Origin: Paenibacillus sinopodophylli | GTDB lineage: Bacteria > Bacillota > Bacilli > Paenibacillales > Paenibacillaceae | Assembly (NCBI RefSeq): GCF_005930355.1 | Contig: NZ_VDBO01000001.1 | Location: 1,089,339 to 1,153,338, forward strand | Length of the DNA stretch: 64,000 nt | Direction of reading: 5' to 3' | Part shown: positions 1 through 8,814 of the stretch, piece after piece | Layout of the letters: each line of letters begins with the position of its first letter | How positions within the stretch are numbered: the stretch's first letter is position 1 | The notes under the pieces: generated by a model | Databases searched by the model: none | Told to the model about the DNA's origin: nothing | What the model saw: the letters and a program-made list of their open reading frames with translations, nothing else | Program-made: the position numbers and the translations under genes

Positions 1-856
1 TATTACCGTATTTGTCCAAATTTATCATCGCTTTGTCTTCAGACAGATTCAGCCTGTTCAGTGCGGATTGAATGATTCGGATATTCGCTTGATGGGGAAC
101 GAGAAGATCGACATCTTCTTTGGCTATACCAGCCTTCTGCAGCGCATCCTCAGCCACGCTTCCCATAATTCTAACTGCGAATTTGAATACATCATTGCCT
201 GCCATATAAATATAATGCTGCTTAGTCTGAATGCTCTCTTCCGTAGCAGGGATGCGTGACCCGCCGCCGCTTACTTTGAGAAGCTCACCGCCGCTGCCAT
301 CCGCACCAAGCTCGAAGGAGCGGAACCCGCGTCCCTCTTCTACATGGCCTAGAACAACAGCGCCCGCACCATCACCGAATAGAATACAGGTATTACGGTC
401 TGTGTAATCCGTTATGCGTGACAGCGTCTCCGCCCCTACGACGAGCACATGCTTGTACATGCCGCTTGCGATCATACTCGAACCAGTTGCAAGTCCATAT
501 ATAAAGCCGGAGCAAGCAGCAGATAAATCGAATGCTGCAGCTTTCTTAGCTCCCAGCTTATCCTGAAGCAAACAAGCTGTCGAAGGAAAGAACATGTCTG
601 GCGTGATGGTTGCAACGATAATCAGATCAATATCCTCAGCTGTAAGACCTGCTGCTGCAATTGCCGCACGCGATGCATGAAGAGCGAGATCGGACGTTGC
701 TTCTTCAGTAGCTGCAATACGACGTTCTTTAATACCTGTACGCGTGACGATCCATTCATCATTCGTCTCAACCATTGCTTCTAGCTCTTTGTTCGACAAA
801 ATACGTTCAGGAACGTATTTGCCTGTACCGATAATTCCTACAGGATGTAAACCCAT
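1..856 (-). CDS. fabH: beta-ketoacyl-ACP synthase III (FabH), 3' end missing
   Basis: Condenses acetyl-CoA (or branched acyl-CoA) with malonyl-ACP to start each fatty acid chain in the cytoplasm. The frame is open from the ATG at 856 to the window edge, about 285 residues of a protein usually near 325. The active-site Cys is at residue 115 in an AACSGF block, the His is in PHQANIRI, and the Asn is in NLDKYGN at the very edge. The start lies 9 bases after the plsX stop, with a GGGAAGTGAG ribosome site overlapping the plsX end, so the two are cotranscribed. It belongs to the fapR-plsX-fabH operon and should be repressed by FapR. The identification is very secure. Confidence 0.96.
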   Translation of the reverse strand, partial: MGLHPVGIIGTGKYVPERILSNKELEAMVETNDEWIVTRTGIKERRIAATEEATSDLALHASRAAIAAAGLTAEDIDLIIVATITPDMFFPSTACLLQDKLGAKKAAAFDLSAACSGFIYGLATGSSMIASGMYKHVLVVGAETLSRITDYTDRNTCILFGDGAGAVVLGHVEEGRGFRSFELGADGSGGELLKVSGGGSRIPATEESIQTKQHYIYMAGNDVFKFAVRIMGSVAEDALQKAGIAKEDVDLLVPHQANIRIIQSALNRLNLSEDKAMINLDKYGN

Positions 857-865
857 TTCGCACAC

Positions 866-1855
866 TCACTTCCCGTTTATTTCTGCTGCAATTGTTTCGA
901 TCAGTTGACCTTGGAGAGCGGTTCTAGCTTGCCTAACCGCATTCTTTACTGCAAGAGCATCAGACGAGCCATGACACTTGACGACCAGCCCATTCAAGCC
1001 TAGAAGTGGTGCGCCGCCATGCTCCTTGTAATCCATTCGCTTCTTGAGCGGCCTTAGCTTAGGCAGCATGACTGCTGCTGCGAGCTTCGTCAGCAGTGTT
1101 TGGCTGAACGCTTCTTTGAGCGAAGTGAAGATGGTACCTGCTGCGCCTTCCATTGCTTTCAGCATAATATTGCCTGCAAAGCCGTCGCACACAAGCACAT
1201 CGCAATTGCGGTTGAGAACATCTCTAGCTTCAACGTTGCCGATGAAATTAACTGGTGCCTGCTCAAGCAGCGCGTATGCCGCCTTAGCCATCTCATTGCC
1301 CTTCATCGCTTCTGTTCCTACGTTCAGCAGTCCTACTCTCGGATTCTCAAGACCGTGAACCTTTGTCCGATAAATGCTGCCCATTATGGCGTATTGCACC
1401 AGATGCTCGGGCTTCGCATCCATATTCGCGCCCAAATCCAAAGTAAGAATGCCTACATCATCCATCGTTGGCATCATAGGTGCGAGCGCCGGCCTTTCAA
1501 TGCCGTCCATTCTTCCCACCACTAGCAAGCCTGTCGCCATCAGTGCGCCAGTATTGCCAGCGGAGAGCATCGCATCCGCTTGCTTCTCCCGAACGAGCTG
1601 TCCAGCTACGACCATAGATGCGCCTTTCTTGCGGCGTACCGCTTTCACAGGCTCATCATCAGGGCCGATAATCTCGTCAGCATGGCATATCGTTATATTC
1701 GATGGCTTCTGCCCTTTTATCAACGGTTCAATCACAGACGTGTCGCCAACAAGCAGCAATTCCGTATCCGGCCATTGTGCTGCTGCTTCCAGCGCTCCCT
1801 GTACGATTAATCCTGGAGCATTATCGCCGCCCATAGCATCAATAGCGATCCGCAC
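866..1855 (-). CDS. plsX: phosphate acyltransferase PlsX
   Basis: Converts acyl-ACP and phosphate to acyl-phosphate, the acyl donor for PlsY in phospholipid synthesis. The 329-residue protein opens with MRIAIDAMGGDNAP, the signature of the family, and has the usual full length. It overlaps the end of fapR by 17 bases and is followed directly by fabH, the standard Bacillales lipid operon. Overlap of this kind suggests translational coupling to the regulator. Expression should follow FapR, which releases its operator when malonyl-CoA is high. Confidence 0.97.
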   Translation of the reverse strand: MRIAIDAMGGDNAPGLIVQGALEAAAQWPDTELLLVGDTSVIEPLIKGQKPSNITICHADEIIGPDDEPVKAVRRKKGASMVVAGQLVREKQADAMLSAGNTGALMATGLLVVGRMDGIERPALAPMMPTMDDVGILTLDLGANMDAKPEHLVQYAIMGSIYRTKVHGLENPRVGLLNVGTEAMKGNEMAKAAYALLEQAPVNFIGNVEARDVLNRNCDVLVCDGFAGNIMLKAMEGAAGTIFTSLKEAFSQTLLTKLAAAVMLPKLRPLKKRMDYKEHGGAPLLGLNGLVVKCHGSSDALAVKNAVRQARTALQGQLIETIAAEINGK

Positions 1856-2456
1856 GTGTGTCTCCTCCTTCAGTATCTGTGTCTCCCGCGGACCGATAAA
1901 TCACAAAATTACCTTGAAATACCATTTCATCGCCTACATAGGTGAACAGCTCAACCTTCGCTTTGTTTCGCTCTCCCGATATGGACCTCACGTATGCTTT
2001 CGCAATACATTTCTCCCCAAGCTTTACAGGACGGATAAAGCGGATGTCCGCTGTCACGGTAAGCGCAATTTCATCATCTATAATTGCCACGGCAAGTGAG
2101 TTCGCTTGCGCGAACACGTGATGCCCACGCGCAATGCCTGTTCTCGAGAATACATGCTCTTCGCGAATCTCAAATACCGAGATACCACTCTTGTCCAGTT
2201 CCAGATCGACGATATCGCCGATCACCTCATGCAGAGGAAGCGACCTGACTGAATCGTAAGAGCGCTCAGCCATCAGCTTGAGTCTCTCGCGCAGCTCAGG
2301 TATGCCAAGCTCCATGCGGTCCAGCCGAATCGTCTGGATGCTTACTTTGAGCAGTCTTGTGAGCTCCCGATCGTTTATAAAAGGATTTTCGTCAATGTAC
2401 CTTGCAAGCTGCTGATGACGCTGCCGTTTGGGCATTCGTTCGATGTCCGGCACCAC
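1839..2456 (-). CDS. fapR: fatty acid and phospholipid synthesis repressor FapR
   Basis: Malonyl-CoA-sensing repressor of lipid synthesis genes. The N-terminal part (about residues 10-60) is a DeoR-like helix-turn-helix that ends in SIQTIRLDRMELGIPELRER. Residues about 95-190 form a hot-dog ligand domain containing the TADIRFIRPV and GNFVIYR strands. The start used is GTG at 2456; an internal ATG at 2435 (MPKRQR) is possible, and neither has a perfect ribosome site. It heads the operon with plsX and fabH and carries its own operator about 90 bases upstream, so it is autoregulated. Confidence 0.95.
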   Translation of the reverse strand: MVPDIERMPKRQRHQQLARYIDENPFINDRELTRLLKVSIQTIRLDRMELGIPELRERLKLMAERSYDSVRSLPLHEVIGDIVDLELDKSGISVFEIREEHVFSRTGIARGHHVFAQANSLAVAIIDDEIALTVTADIRFIRPVKLGEKCIAKAYVRSISGERNKAKVELFTYVGDEMVFQGNFVIYRSAGDTDTEGGDTRADRY

Positions 2457-2543
2457 CTTCTACCATTTAGTAACGATTGTTTCATTTCCGCACCGCAGCC
2501 CCGCAAGACTTTCGCACGATTAGTATATGTATGTTGCTTGATA

Positions 2544-2560
2544 TTATCACCTGGTACTAA
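2544..2560 (-). promoter_or_regulatory. FapR operator
   Basis: On the minus strand it reads TTAGTACCAGGTGATAA. On the plus strand, compared with the Bacillus FapR consensus TTAGTACCTGATACTAA (from memory), it differs at 3 of 17 positions and keeps the inverted symmetry. It sits upstream of fapR, exactly where an autoregulatory site is expected. A GATAATAT stretch inside or just after it may be the -10 box. Confidence 0.75.
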
Positions 2561-2570
2561 TAAAGTATAT

Positions 2571-2592
2571 AAAAAATTGCGCCCGAGCGCAA
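2571..2592 (-). terminator. intrinsic terminator just upstream of fapR
   Basis: A stem TTGCGC/GCGCAA with a 4-base loop is followed on the minus strand by six T. It stops minus-strand transcription immediately before the FapR operator, shielding the fapR promoter from read-through out of yceD-rpmF. A leader attenuator is an alternative. Confidence 0.7.
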
Positions 2593-2750
2593 TGCGGCAT
2601 CAAAAGTTAGTAAAACCAGCGTACATAATCCTGTAATTCTAGCTTGTCGCCTAAGAAGAAACGCCTGACGGCGACCTTGCTATAAACACCATCGTTTCGA
2701 CAAAATGTATAGAGAAAGGATTAGCAAACTCATATCCTTTCCTCTATTTT

Positions 2751-2787
2751 AATAAAAATAGCACCTCATCAAATGATGAAGTGCTAT
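2751..2787 (-). terminator. intrinsic terminator of the yceD-rpmF operon
   Basis: A long stem of ATAGCAC..TCATCA pairs around an AAA/TTT loop (2758-2787) and is followed on the minus strand by TTTTTATT. It lies 16 bases after the rpmF stop. A second hairpin (2709-2721 with 2734-2747) lies just beyond and is followed by TTTT on the plus strand. Confidence 0.8.
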
Positions 2788-2803
2788 CTCTGACATCAAT
2801 TCA

Positions 2804-2977
2804 CTATTGGGAAATGATCTCTTTTGTTTTGTAATATCCACAAACTTTGCATACGTGGTGAGCCAATTTCAGCTCGCCGCATTGCTCACATTTCACCATG
2901 CCCGGTACTGCAAGTTTGAAATGCGTACGACGTTTATCACGGCGAGTCTTGGATGTTCTACGCTGAGGTACTGCCAT
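2804..2977 (-). CDS. rpmF: ribosomal protein bL32, zinc-binding form
   Basis: Structural protein of the 50S subunit. The start chosen is the ATG of [20 protein letters not shown], because GAAGGAGG lies at good spacing before it; an upstream in-frame ATG at 3007 has no such site. The 57 residues carry four Cys in CEQC and CKVC, so this is the zinc-ribbon form rather than the zinc-free form. It follows yceD by 38 bases, the widespread yceD-rpmF pairing. Confidence 0.97.
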   Translation of the reverse strand: MAVPQRRTSKTRRDKRRTHFKLAVPGMVKCEQCGELKLAHHVCKVCGYYKTKEIISQ

Positions 2978-3015
2978 ATTTAACACCTCCTTCAAAAAAT
3001 CAATCAATACTTCGC

Positions 3016-3537
3016 TTATTCCTTAAATAGATCCTTTAGCGCTGCAAAACGAACGTCGATCTTATCCGTTGAGCAGTTGCATTTGTGCTCATTTAAGTTC
3101 TGTCCGCAAGTCTGACAGAGACCCTTACAATCATTGCTGCAGAGCGGTGCGAAAGGCATGAACAGCTGAAGCGCTTCTTCCACATAAGGCCTCAAATTCA
3201 GTCTATCCCCATCTACTTCAATGAAATCACTGTCTTCTTCTTCCATGTCTTCATCGCGCTCTTCCTTTGAATCCGCCCGCTTGAACACTTCCGAGAATCG
3301 AATGATCGTATGTTCCTTCACCGGTTCCAAGCAACGTGAGCAGGCTAGTTCTAGGTCGATGGCTAGCTTGCCGTCGACTTCGATAAAACCTTCGTGCCCT
3401 GTAACCTGAAGCGATACATGAAGTGGTCCCGTACGATAAACATCCTGGCGTCCTTTAAAAAGGTCACTGACATCGAGTTGTTCATCGATCGTCGTTTTCA
3501 ACCCTTTGGACATTGTTTCTTGAATATGAAACTGCAT
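3016..3537 (-). CDS. YceD/DUF177 family protein
   Basis: Conserved protein of about 173 residues that precedes rpmF in many bacteria; work on plant and bacterial relatives links the family to 23S rRNA processing. The start is the ATG of MQFHIQET (GGGGTGAT ribosome site) rather than an in-frame ATG 21 bases upstream. Visible features are a CSRC pair, a run of acidic residues ([13 protein letters not shown]) at mid-length, and a Cys-rich C-terminal segment ([13 protein letters not shown], then CNCS) that could bind zinc. Confidence 0.88.
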   Translation of the reverse strand: MQFHIQETMSKGLKTTIDEQLDVSDLFKGRQDVYRTGPLHVSLQVTGHEGFIEVDGKLAIDLELACSRCLEPVKEHTIIRFSEVFKRADSKEERDEDMEEEDSDFIEVDGDRLNLRPYVEEALQLFMPFAPLCSNDCKGLCQTCGQNLNEHKCNCSTDKIDVRFAALKDLFKE

Positions 3538-3698
3538 CAGATCACCCCAAACAAACAAAGATTATTATATCTATCAGACTACCGTTTTGTCAACATTTTC
3601 ACACTGTTTTTCAATATTGCATCATGCAGGCCGTGATTGAGCTTGTCCTCTATGCTATAGTTAAACAACCAACATTTAACAGGGAGAGGTTTAAGAAA

Positions 3699-4952
3699 AT
3701 GCGTACCGTCGGGCTTATTGTCGAATACAATCCGTTTCACAACGGACATTTGTATCATTTGCAACAATCACGAAAAATAACGCAAGCAGGCGCGGTCGTT
3801 GCCGTAATGAGCGGTCATTTCCTTCAGCGCGGCGAGCCTGCACTGCTCGACAAATGGGCACGAACGCGTATGGCGCTTGCGGGCGGCTGCGACCTTGTCA
3901 TCGAGCTGCCGGTCGCATACGCCACGCAAGCTGCCGAATGGTTCGCTTACGGTGCCGTAGCGCTGCTTGAAGCAACCGGCGTCGTAGACAGCTTCTGCTT
4001 CGGCACAGAGAACGGCGAGCTTGACCCGCTGCTTCGTGCCGCTGACATCGTTGCAGAGGAGCCGCCTGCCTTCAAAGCACTCTTAAAGCAGCAGCTACAG
4101 ACCGGTATAAGCTACCCGAGTGCATACAGCAGCGCAATTAGCAGCTACTTGGCCGAGCTCGGACATGCTTCAGACGCTGCCTTTCCATTCGCACTCCCGA
4201 ATCATACCTTAGGACTCCATTATCTGCTTGCTCGCAGCCGATTGCAAGCAAAAATGGAGCCGTTCACCATAGCGCGAGAAAAAGCAGCTTACAATCAGGA
4301 GACGGTGACTGATAGTCAAATCGCAAGCGCCACGGCCATTCGCAAGCTTCTCCTTGAACAGAAATCACTTGAAGAAACCCGGCCATACATGCCTCAATCG
4401 TCACTAGACGTCCTTCAGGAGGAATGGTCAGCGGGTCGCTGCCCCATTAGCTGGGAGCCCTTCACGAACGCCTTACTTCACGCAATCGTAACCCGCTCCC
4501 CTCAGGAGCTGTCTGCGCTGCATGAAATAACGGAGGGCTTGGAATACCGAATCCGCAATGCCTTGCCGAGTCTTCCATCAAGAAGCTTCGACGACCTGCT
4601 TGGCGCATTGAAAACCAAGCGCTACACCCGAACGAAGCTGCAGCGATCACTTCTTGCGATTCTGCTCGGACATCGCAAGGAGGATTTCTCCTCAGACAAG
4701 CTCGCTTCAGGCGTTGAATATATAAGAGTGCTCGGTTTTTCTGAAAAAGGCAAGCTTTTATTGCGCCGCATGCGCAAATCAGCTAAGCTGCCCGTCTTAC
4801 TCAGCGCTGCTAGGCCGACTAAGCCTTATCGTTATTTGGAACTGGATACGCAAGCAAGCAGCGTCTATATGCTTGGTGTTCCTGGTCAGACTTCTGCCTC
4901 ATCCATGTTTCGCGATTTCACCGAAAAACCGATGTTCGCGGAAGAACTTTAG
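3699..4952 (+). CDS. tmcAL: tRNA(Met) cytidine acetate ligase TmcAL (YlbM)
   Basis: Activates acetate with ATP to make N4-acetylcytidine at the wobble base of elongator tRNA(Met). The 417 residues start MRTVGLIVEYNPFHNGHLYH, containing the HxGH nucleotidyltransferase motif (His14, His17), followed by SATAIRKLL near residue 206. AGGGAGAGG lies about 8 bases before this ATG, whereas the longer frame reaching back to 3513 runs over the yceD promoter region and is not credible. It is divergent from yceD and convergent with sepM. Confidence 0.92.
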   Translation: MRTVGLIVEYNPFHNGHLYHLQQSRKITQAGAVVAVMSGHFLQRGEPALLDKWARTRMALAGGCDLVIELPVAYATQAAEWFAYGAVALLEATGVVDSFCFGTENGELDPLLRAADIVAEEPPAFKALLKQQLQTGISYPSAYSSAISSYLAELGHASDAAFPFALPNHTLGLHYLLARSRLQAKMEPFTIAREKAAYNQETVTDSQIASATAIRKLLLEQKSLEETRPYMPQSSLDVLQEEWSAGRCPISWEPFTNALLHAIVTRSPQELSALHEITEGLEYRIRNALPSLPSRSFDDLLGALKTKRYTRTKLQRSLLAILLGHRKEDFSSDKLASGVEYIRVLGFSEKGKLLLRRMRKSAKLPVLLSAARPTKPYRYLELDTQASSVYMLGVPGQTSASSMFRDFTEKPMFAEEL

Positions 4953-4984
4953 TGGCAAGGGACTACTTGTCTTTAAAAGATAAC

Positions 4985-5055
4985 AATTTATAAGTTTGCT
5001 AGCTTAAAAAGGGCTTATATTTCACCGTCAAAGCTCCTTCAGCGTCTAAAGGACG
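4985..5055 (+). repeat. dispersed repeat, copy A
   Basis: About 70 bases that recur at 16714-16783 with roughly 85% identity by eye. The best-conserved core is CTTATATTTCACCGTCAAAG. Like the other copy it ends next to a small hairpin (here ACGG..CCGT at 5052-5066). It lies between the tmcAL and sepM stops and contains no reading frame. Confidence 0.65.
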
Positions 5056-5072
5056 GAGGTAGCCGTTTCACC

Positions 5073-6128
5073 TTATTTGGCGCTTGATGCGTTGAATACT
5101 TTAATTTGCTCTATCGCTTCTTCTAGAGTGCTAACACTGATAACTTTTATCGAACCGCCAAGCTCTATCGCTTTCGCTTCCGCCTCCTTGAAATTGTCCG
5201 CAGGCACAAGAAACAACGCTGCCCCTTTCTCGCTGGCAATAACGATCTTCTGCTTGATGCCGCCGATCGCCCCAACCTTACCGTCTACCGTGATGGTACC
5301 CGTTGCTGCGATTCGGCTGCCTCCAGCCAGATCACCTTCCGTTAACAATTCCAAAGCTTGCAATGCAAACACAAGTCCCGCGGATGGGCCTCCAATATCT
5401 CCTGCTGTAATCGTAATCCTATTGTCTGGATCATCAGGTTCGAGACTGTGCAGCTCCATTAGACTTTTTATACCAAGCGCATTCAACAGCTGCTCCGACG
5501 TCTCGACGTCATCTAGGGCTCCCTTTGGCAGGTTGACCTGCACATGCTCTCCTTTTCTAGCCACGTCAAATGCTGCGTCTTTTGATGTATTCATGCTTTG
5601 CACGGAGCCTAGCAACTGTTCAGCGGATTCAGCTCCTGCTTCGCCATGCACACCAAGCAACAAATCACCGGTCTGGAATACGCTTGGTTTTCCATCATTG
5701 CTTGCCATAACATCAGCGATCAGTAAACCGTCTGCTTTTATCGCGTAAGACAAGCCCGCATAATGATAGGCGGCTTCTATCGCATTATTCTGGGACCCTT
5801 GCATAATAACCTGCTGACGCTCTACGTACTGCTTTTCCGTATATCCACGGAATACATCTCGCCTCAGATGAACTTCTTTATCCGCATCCCACATAGATGC
5901 TATTGTTCGAAGCATATTCGGCTCTGTCAGCTTCACGGCCGTAAGCAAAAAATCACCGTTTCCCGGCCTATCCCCCGTTTCAATTGTAATCATCGGCTTA
6001 ACCGAAACCGCTATTCCCGGCTCATATACGACATAGGGTGTCGGTGCATAAAGCAATAGCCACATAAACGCCGCCGTTGCAACCGCAATAATAGCTATTC
6101 TGCGCTGATCCGACTTTTTTCTCTGCAT
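5073..6128 (-). CDS. sepM: PDZ-Lon type serine protease SepM/YlbL
   Basis: Membrane-anchored protease of the YlbL/SepM family, known for cleaving a competence pheromone in streptococci and the SOS division inhibitor YneA in B. subtilis. The start is the ATG of MQRKKSDQRR (GGAGAG site). One N-terminal membrane segment (about 10-29) is followed by an extracytoplasmic region, a PDZ-like domain (about 130-200) and a Lon S16 domain with Ser249 in GGPSAG and Lys294 in GGIKQK. The 45-residue Ser-Lys spacing agrees with the family. With two SOS-type loci in this window, a link to checkpoint recovery is plausible but inferred. Confidence 0.9.
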   Translation of the reverse strand: MQRKKSDQRRIAIIAVATAAFMWLLLYAPTPYVVYEPGIAVSVKPMITIETGDRPGNGDFLLTAVKLTEPNMLRTIASMWDADKEVHLRRDVFRGYTEKQYVERQQVIMQGSQNNAIEAAYHYAGLSYAIKADGLLIADVMASNDGKPSVFQTGDLLLGVHGEAGAESAEQLLGSVQSMNTSKDAAFDVARKGEHVQVNLPKGALDDVETSEQLLNALGIKSLMELHSLEPDDPDNRITITAGDIGGPSAGLVFALQALELLTEGDLAGGSRIAATGTITVDGKVGAIGGIKQKIVIASEKGAALFLVPADNFKEAEAKAIELGGSIKVISVSTLEEAIEQIKVFNASSAK

Positions 6129-6301
6129 TCTCCACTCTCCAATCCATTCAGCCTCTACAAGTTCAATTCCCTTGTAGTTGTTCAAACCGTCTACCGGGCA
6201 CGTCATTGGTCTATCACAGGACGAATAGGCGTACTAATGAACGTATAGGATTGTCCCAGCCACATATGCATGTTTTATGCAAATAAAGGAGTTGTATCGC
6301 C

Positions 6302-7561
6302 TTGGCTAAAACGGTCATGCTCGCGTTTCTGTCCATTCTGCTTGTCAGTACCATCATTCTCCAGCCGGACGCTTCCTTTCAATCTTCGTTGCAAGGACTT
6401 ACTGTCTGGTGGAACATTGTGTTCCCTGGCCTACTGCCGTTTCTCATCTTATTTGAGCTCATCTCTGCATTCGGCCTCGCACATGCGGTCAGCTCGCTCA
6501 CTCAGCCTGTGATGAACCGTCTGTTCAAGCTTCCAGGCGAAGCTTCTCACGCAGTCATTCTAGGCTGGATGGGCGGGTACCCATCAGGTGCTGAGGCAAC
6601 GGCATCGCTGCGCAAAAGAAAGCTCGTTACAAAACAACAGGGCCAGCGGCTGCTAGCCCTAGCCCATATGCCGAATCCTTTATTTATGCTTGTTGTCATT
6701 GGAGCCGGTTTTCTTCACAAGCCGATCGTTGGCGTTATGATCGCCTGCACGGTATGGCTCTCCGCGCTCTGCATCATGTTTGCCATGACGCTGCTTCAGC
6801 GGAGAGAGCAAGAAGGCATAGAGCTAGCTGACAAGCAAGACAAGTCCGTAATTCAGAAGCAGAAGAACGATGCTGATACGCAAGGCGGGAGCCTGCTTCT
6901 GCGCGCGGCAGAAGCCTTTCGGCTTGGCAGGGAACAAGACGGGCGCAGCTTCGGCAAAGCGCTTGGCGATTCCGTAGCGGCAAGCGTACAGAAGCTTATG
7001 ATGATTGGCGGCTTTATGATCTTCGCTGCCGTCCTTGCCAAGTTGACGGAGCCGTTGCTCACTCCCCTGCTAGCCAAGACGGGGCTGACCTTCATTAGCC
7101 AAGCTTTCTTTGAAGGTCATCTAGGCGCTTATTCTGCGGCCGTCTGGCAACACCAAGGAGCTGGTACGATCGTGAACGCCGCAGCCATTGCTGCCGTCCT
7201 TGCTTGGAGCGGCCTCAGCGGTATTCTGCAGGCGGGCTATTCCATATCAGGCACCGATCTCAAGCTTCTGCCTTTCGTGGCATGGCGTGCAGCTCATGCG
7301 CTGCTTGCAGCCCTCTTCATGCTGCTTCTATGGAAGCCGATGATTTCAGTGCTTGGCATGCTTCTTGATCCAAGCGCCGTGCCTAGTTTTGCTCCTGCCA
7401 ACATTTTCACACCAGATCAAGCCATTGCTGTCGCCTTAAAAGCAAGCGATCTACCGCGATTATGGCCGTTTTCGATGCTGTCCTGCCTGCTTGTCGCTCT
7501 GACTGTGCTAATACTCTCTACTATTCTACTTCCGTATAGCAAGACTAACAGATCTGCATAG
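6302..7561 (+). CDS. ylbJ: sporulation integral membrane protein YlbJ
   Basis: Multi-pass membrane protein of 419 residues with nucleoside-recognition (Gate) motifs. The signature GWMGGYPSGAEATASL lies near residue 82, and a second Gate half starts around residue 225. The family is needed for spore cortex formation or spore maturation in Bacillus. The start is TTG at 6302 with AAAGGAG before it; the next ATG is 5 codons in. A charged insert (about 165-215) separates the two membrane blocks. Divergent from sepM and convergent with coaD. Confidence 0.9.
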   Translation: MAKTVMLAFLSILLVSTIILQPDASFQSSLQGLTVWWNIVFPGLLPFLILFELISAFGLAHAVSSLTQPVMNRLFKLPGEASHAVILGWMGGYPSGAEATASLRKRKLVTKQQGQRLLALAHMPNPLFMLVVIGAGFLHKPIVGVMIACTVWLSALCIMFAMTLLQRREQEGIELADKQDKSVIQKQKNDADTQGGSLLLRAAEAFRLGREQDGRSFGKALGDSVAASVQKLMMIGGFMIFAAVLAKLTEPLLTPLLAKTGLTFISQAFFEGHLGAYSAAVWQHQGAGTIVNAAAIAAVLAWSGLSGILQAGYSISGTDLKLLPFVAWRAAHALLAALFMLLLWKPMISVLGMLLDPSAVPSFAPANIFTPDQAIAVALKASDLPRLWPFSMLSCLLVALTVLILSTILLPYSKTNRSA

Positions 7562-7587
7562 CTCGAATGAAAGTAATGGTGAATAAG

Positions 7588-8085
7588 CTAGCTTTGAGGC
7601 TTATATTTTAGTCGCAGCTGCTGCTCCACAAGCGGCGGTACGAGCTCATGCACAGCTCCGTGAAATTGTGCAATCTCCTTCACAATACTCGAGCTTAAAT
7701 AAGAGTATTTCGGATTCGTCATCATAAACATCGTATCGATCTCTGCATCCAGCAGATGATTAGTTGAAGCAAGCTGCAGCTCATATTCGAAATCGGTTAC
7801 CGAACGGATACCGCGGATAATAACATTTGCCTGACGTGACTTCATAAACCGGACAAGCAAATCACGGAAACTGTCAATTTCCACATTCGGAATATCTTTG
7901 GTAACCTCCGCCAACAGCACCTTGCGCTCTTCCACACTGAACAACGGATTTTTACTTGAATTGTTTAGAACAGCTACGATCAATCGATCAAATTGCTTCG
8001 CAGATCTGCGTATAATGTCCAAATGCCCATACGTTACGGGGTCAAAAGTTCCTGGGTACACGGCTACTCGTTCTCTCTTACTCAT
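7588..8085 (-). CDS. coaD: phosphopantetheine adenylyltransferase CoaD
   Basis: Fourth step of coenzyme A synthesis: adds AMP from ATP to 4'-phosphopantetheine. The 165 residues contain the TxGH motif ([12 protein letters not shown], His21) and the ISSS-type motif ([10 protein letters not shown]), at normal length. The start is the ATG of [12 protein letters not shown], preceded by GAGGCAG, rather than in-frame ATGs 7 codons earlier. It overlaps the end of rsmD by 8 bases, so the two form a coupled pair. Confidence 0.96.
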   Translation of the reverse strand: MSKRERVAVYPGTFDPVTYGHLDIIRRSAKQFDRLIVAVLNNSSKNPLFSVEERKVLLAEVTKDIPNVEIDSFRDLLVRFMKSRQANVIIRGIRSVTDFEYELQLASTNHLLDAEIDTMFMMTNPKYSYLSSSIVKEIAQFHGAVHELVPPLVEQQLRLKYKPQS

Positions 8086-8671
8086 AATCATCTGCCTCAT
8101 TTCCAACAGGGCTCTCTAGGCTGTTATATTGATAGATGGATACCGCGGTATCCCCATATTTCGCATGCTTGAATTGCTCGAATTGCTCCATCTGTTCCGG
8201 ATAAAGATGAGAAGCGTCATGTTCTATGACAATAATCGCTTCCGGCTCCAGCAACCCGCTTGCTGCAAGCTCTGACATTAAGTTGTCCATCGTTACCATC
8301 TTATAAGGCGGGTCAAGAAAAACAAGCCGGAACCTTAGCCCCCGCTTCGCTAGCGCTTTCAATGCGCGCTCTGCATCATTCTTATAAATTTCAGCAGCGC
8401 TTCCCATCTTCGCCGTTTCTACATTTTGACGGATGATGTCGATGCTTATTCGCTCACGGTCGACAAAAACCGTATGTTCTACGCCCCTGCTCCACGCCTC
8501 AATACCTAAACCGCCGGTACCCGCGAATAGATCCAGCGCCATGCCTCCATCGAAATAAGGCCCGATCATGCTGAATATAGCTTCTTTCACCTTATCCGTT
8601 GTCGGTCTTGTATTTGTGCCAGGCACAGCTTTAAGCGTGCGGCCTTTGGCCTCGCCCGCGATGACTCTCAC
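8078..8671 (-). CDS. rsmD: 16S rRNA m2G966 methyltransferase RsmD
   Basis: Methylates G966 of 16S rRNA with S-adenosylmethionine. The 197 residues begin with [11 protein letters not shown] and show motif I as [19 protein letters not shown] and the catalytic DPPY near residue 121. The start is GTG at 8671 with AAGGGGG before it. It is the first gene of the rsmD-coaD pair and marks the end of the left housekeeping block. Confidence 0.95.
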   Translation of the reverse strand: MRVIAGEAKGRTLKAVPGTNTRPTTDKVKEAIFSMIGPYFDGGMALDLFAGTGGLGIEAWSRGVEHTVFVDRERISIDIIRQNVETAKMGSAAEIYKNDAERALKALAKRGLRFRLVFLDPPYKMVTMDNLMSELAASGLLEPEAIIVIEHDASHLYPEQMEQFEQFKHAKYGDTAVSIYQYNSLESPVGNEADDYE

Positions 8672-8777
8672 TGCAATTGCCCCCTTCTATCTCATTCCCG
8701 CCTATCGTACCATAGAATCCCTTTCATAATAAAGCGTATGCATCTGTAAAAATGTATCATCCACTTCTGCTGCGCAC

Positions 8778-8810
8778 TTGAAAAAATTTTATGAGTGATG
8801 AGTATAATCA
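8778..8810 (+). promoter_or_regulatory. promoter with Fur-like box
   Basis: TTGAAA (8778-8783) and TATAAT (8803-8808) are separated by 19 bases, a little long. Overlapping the -10 box is TGATGAGTATAATCA (8796-8810), which matches 11 of 14 fixed positions of the 7-1-7 Fur consensus TGATAATNATTATCA, with extended GTGAT/ATCAC symmetry. It matches the PerR consensus less well. No protein gene follows; a strong plus-strand terminator lies about 120 bases downstream. Confidence 0.45.
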
Positions 8811-8814
8811 CCTA

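Noticed and set aside
1374-2099. A 241-residue plus-strand frame opposite plsX and fapR.
   Set aside because: It lies fully antisense to two certain genes, has no ribosome site and low-complexity Ser/Thr/Pro composition typical of shadow frames.
7590-7612. Sequence resembling the 70-base repeat near the end of coaD (AAGCTAGCTTT..GGCTTATATTTTA).
   Set aside because: The match is short and falls inside the coding end of coaD, so chance is the better explanation.
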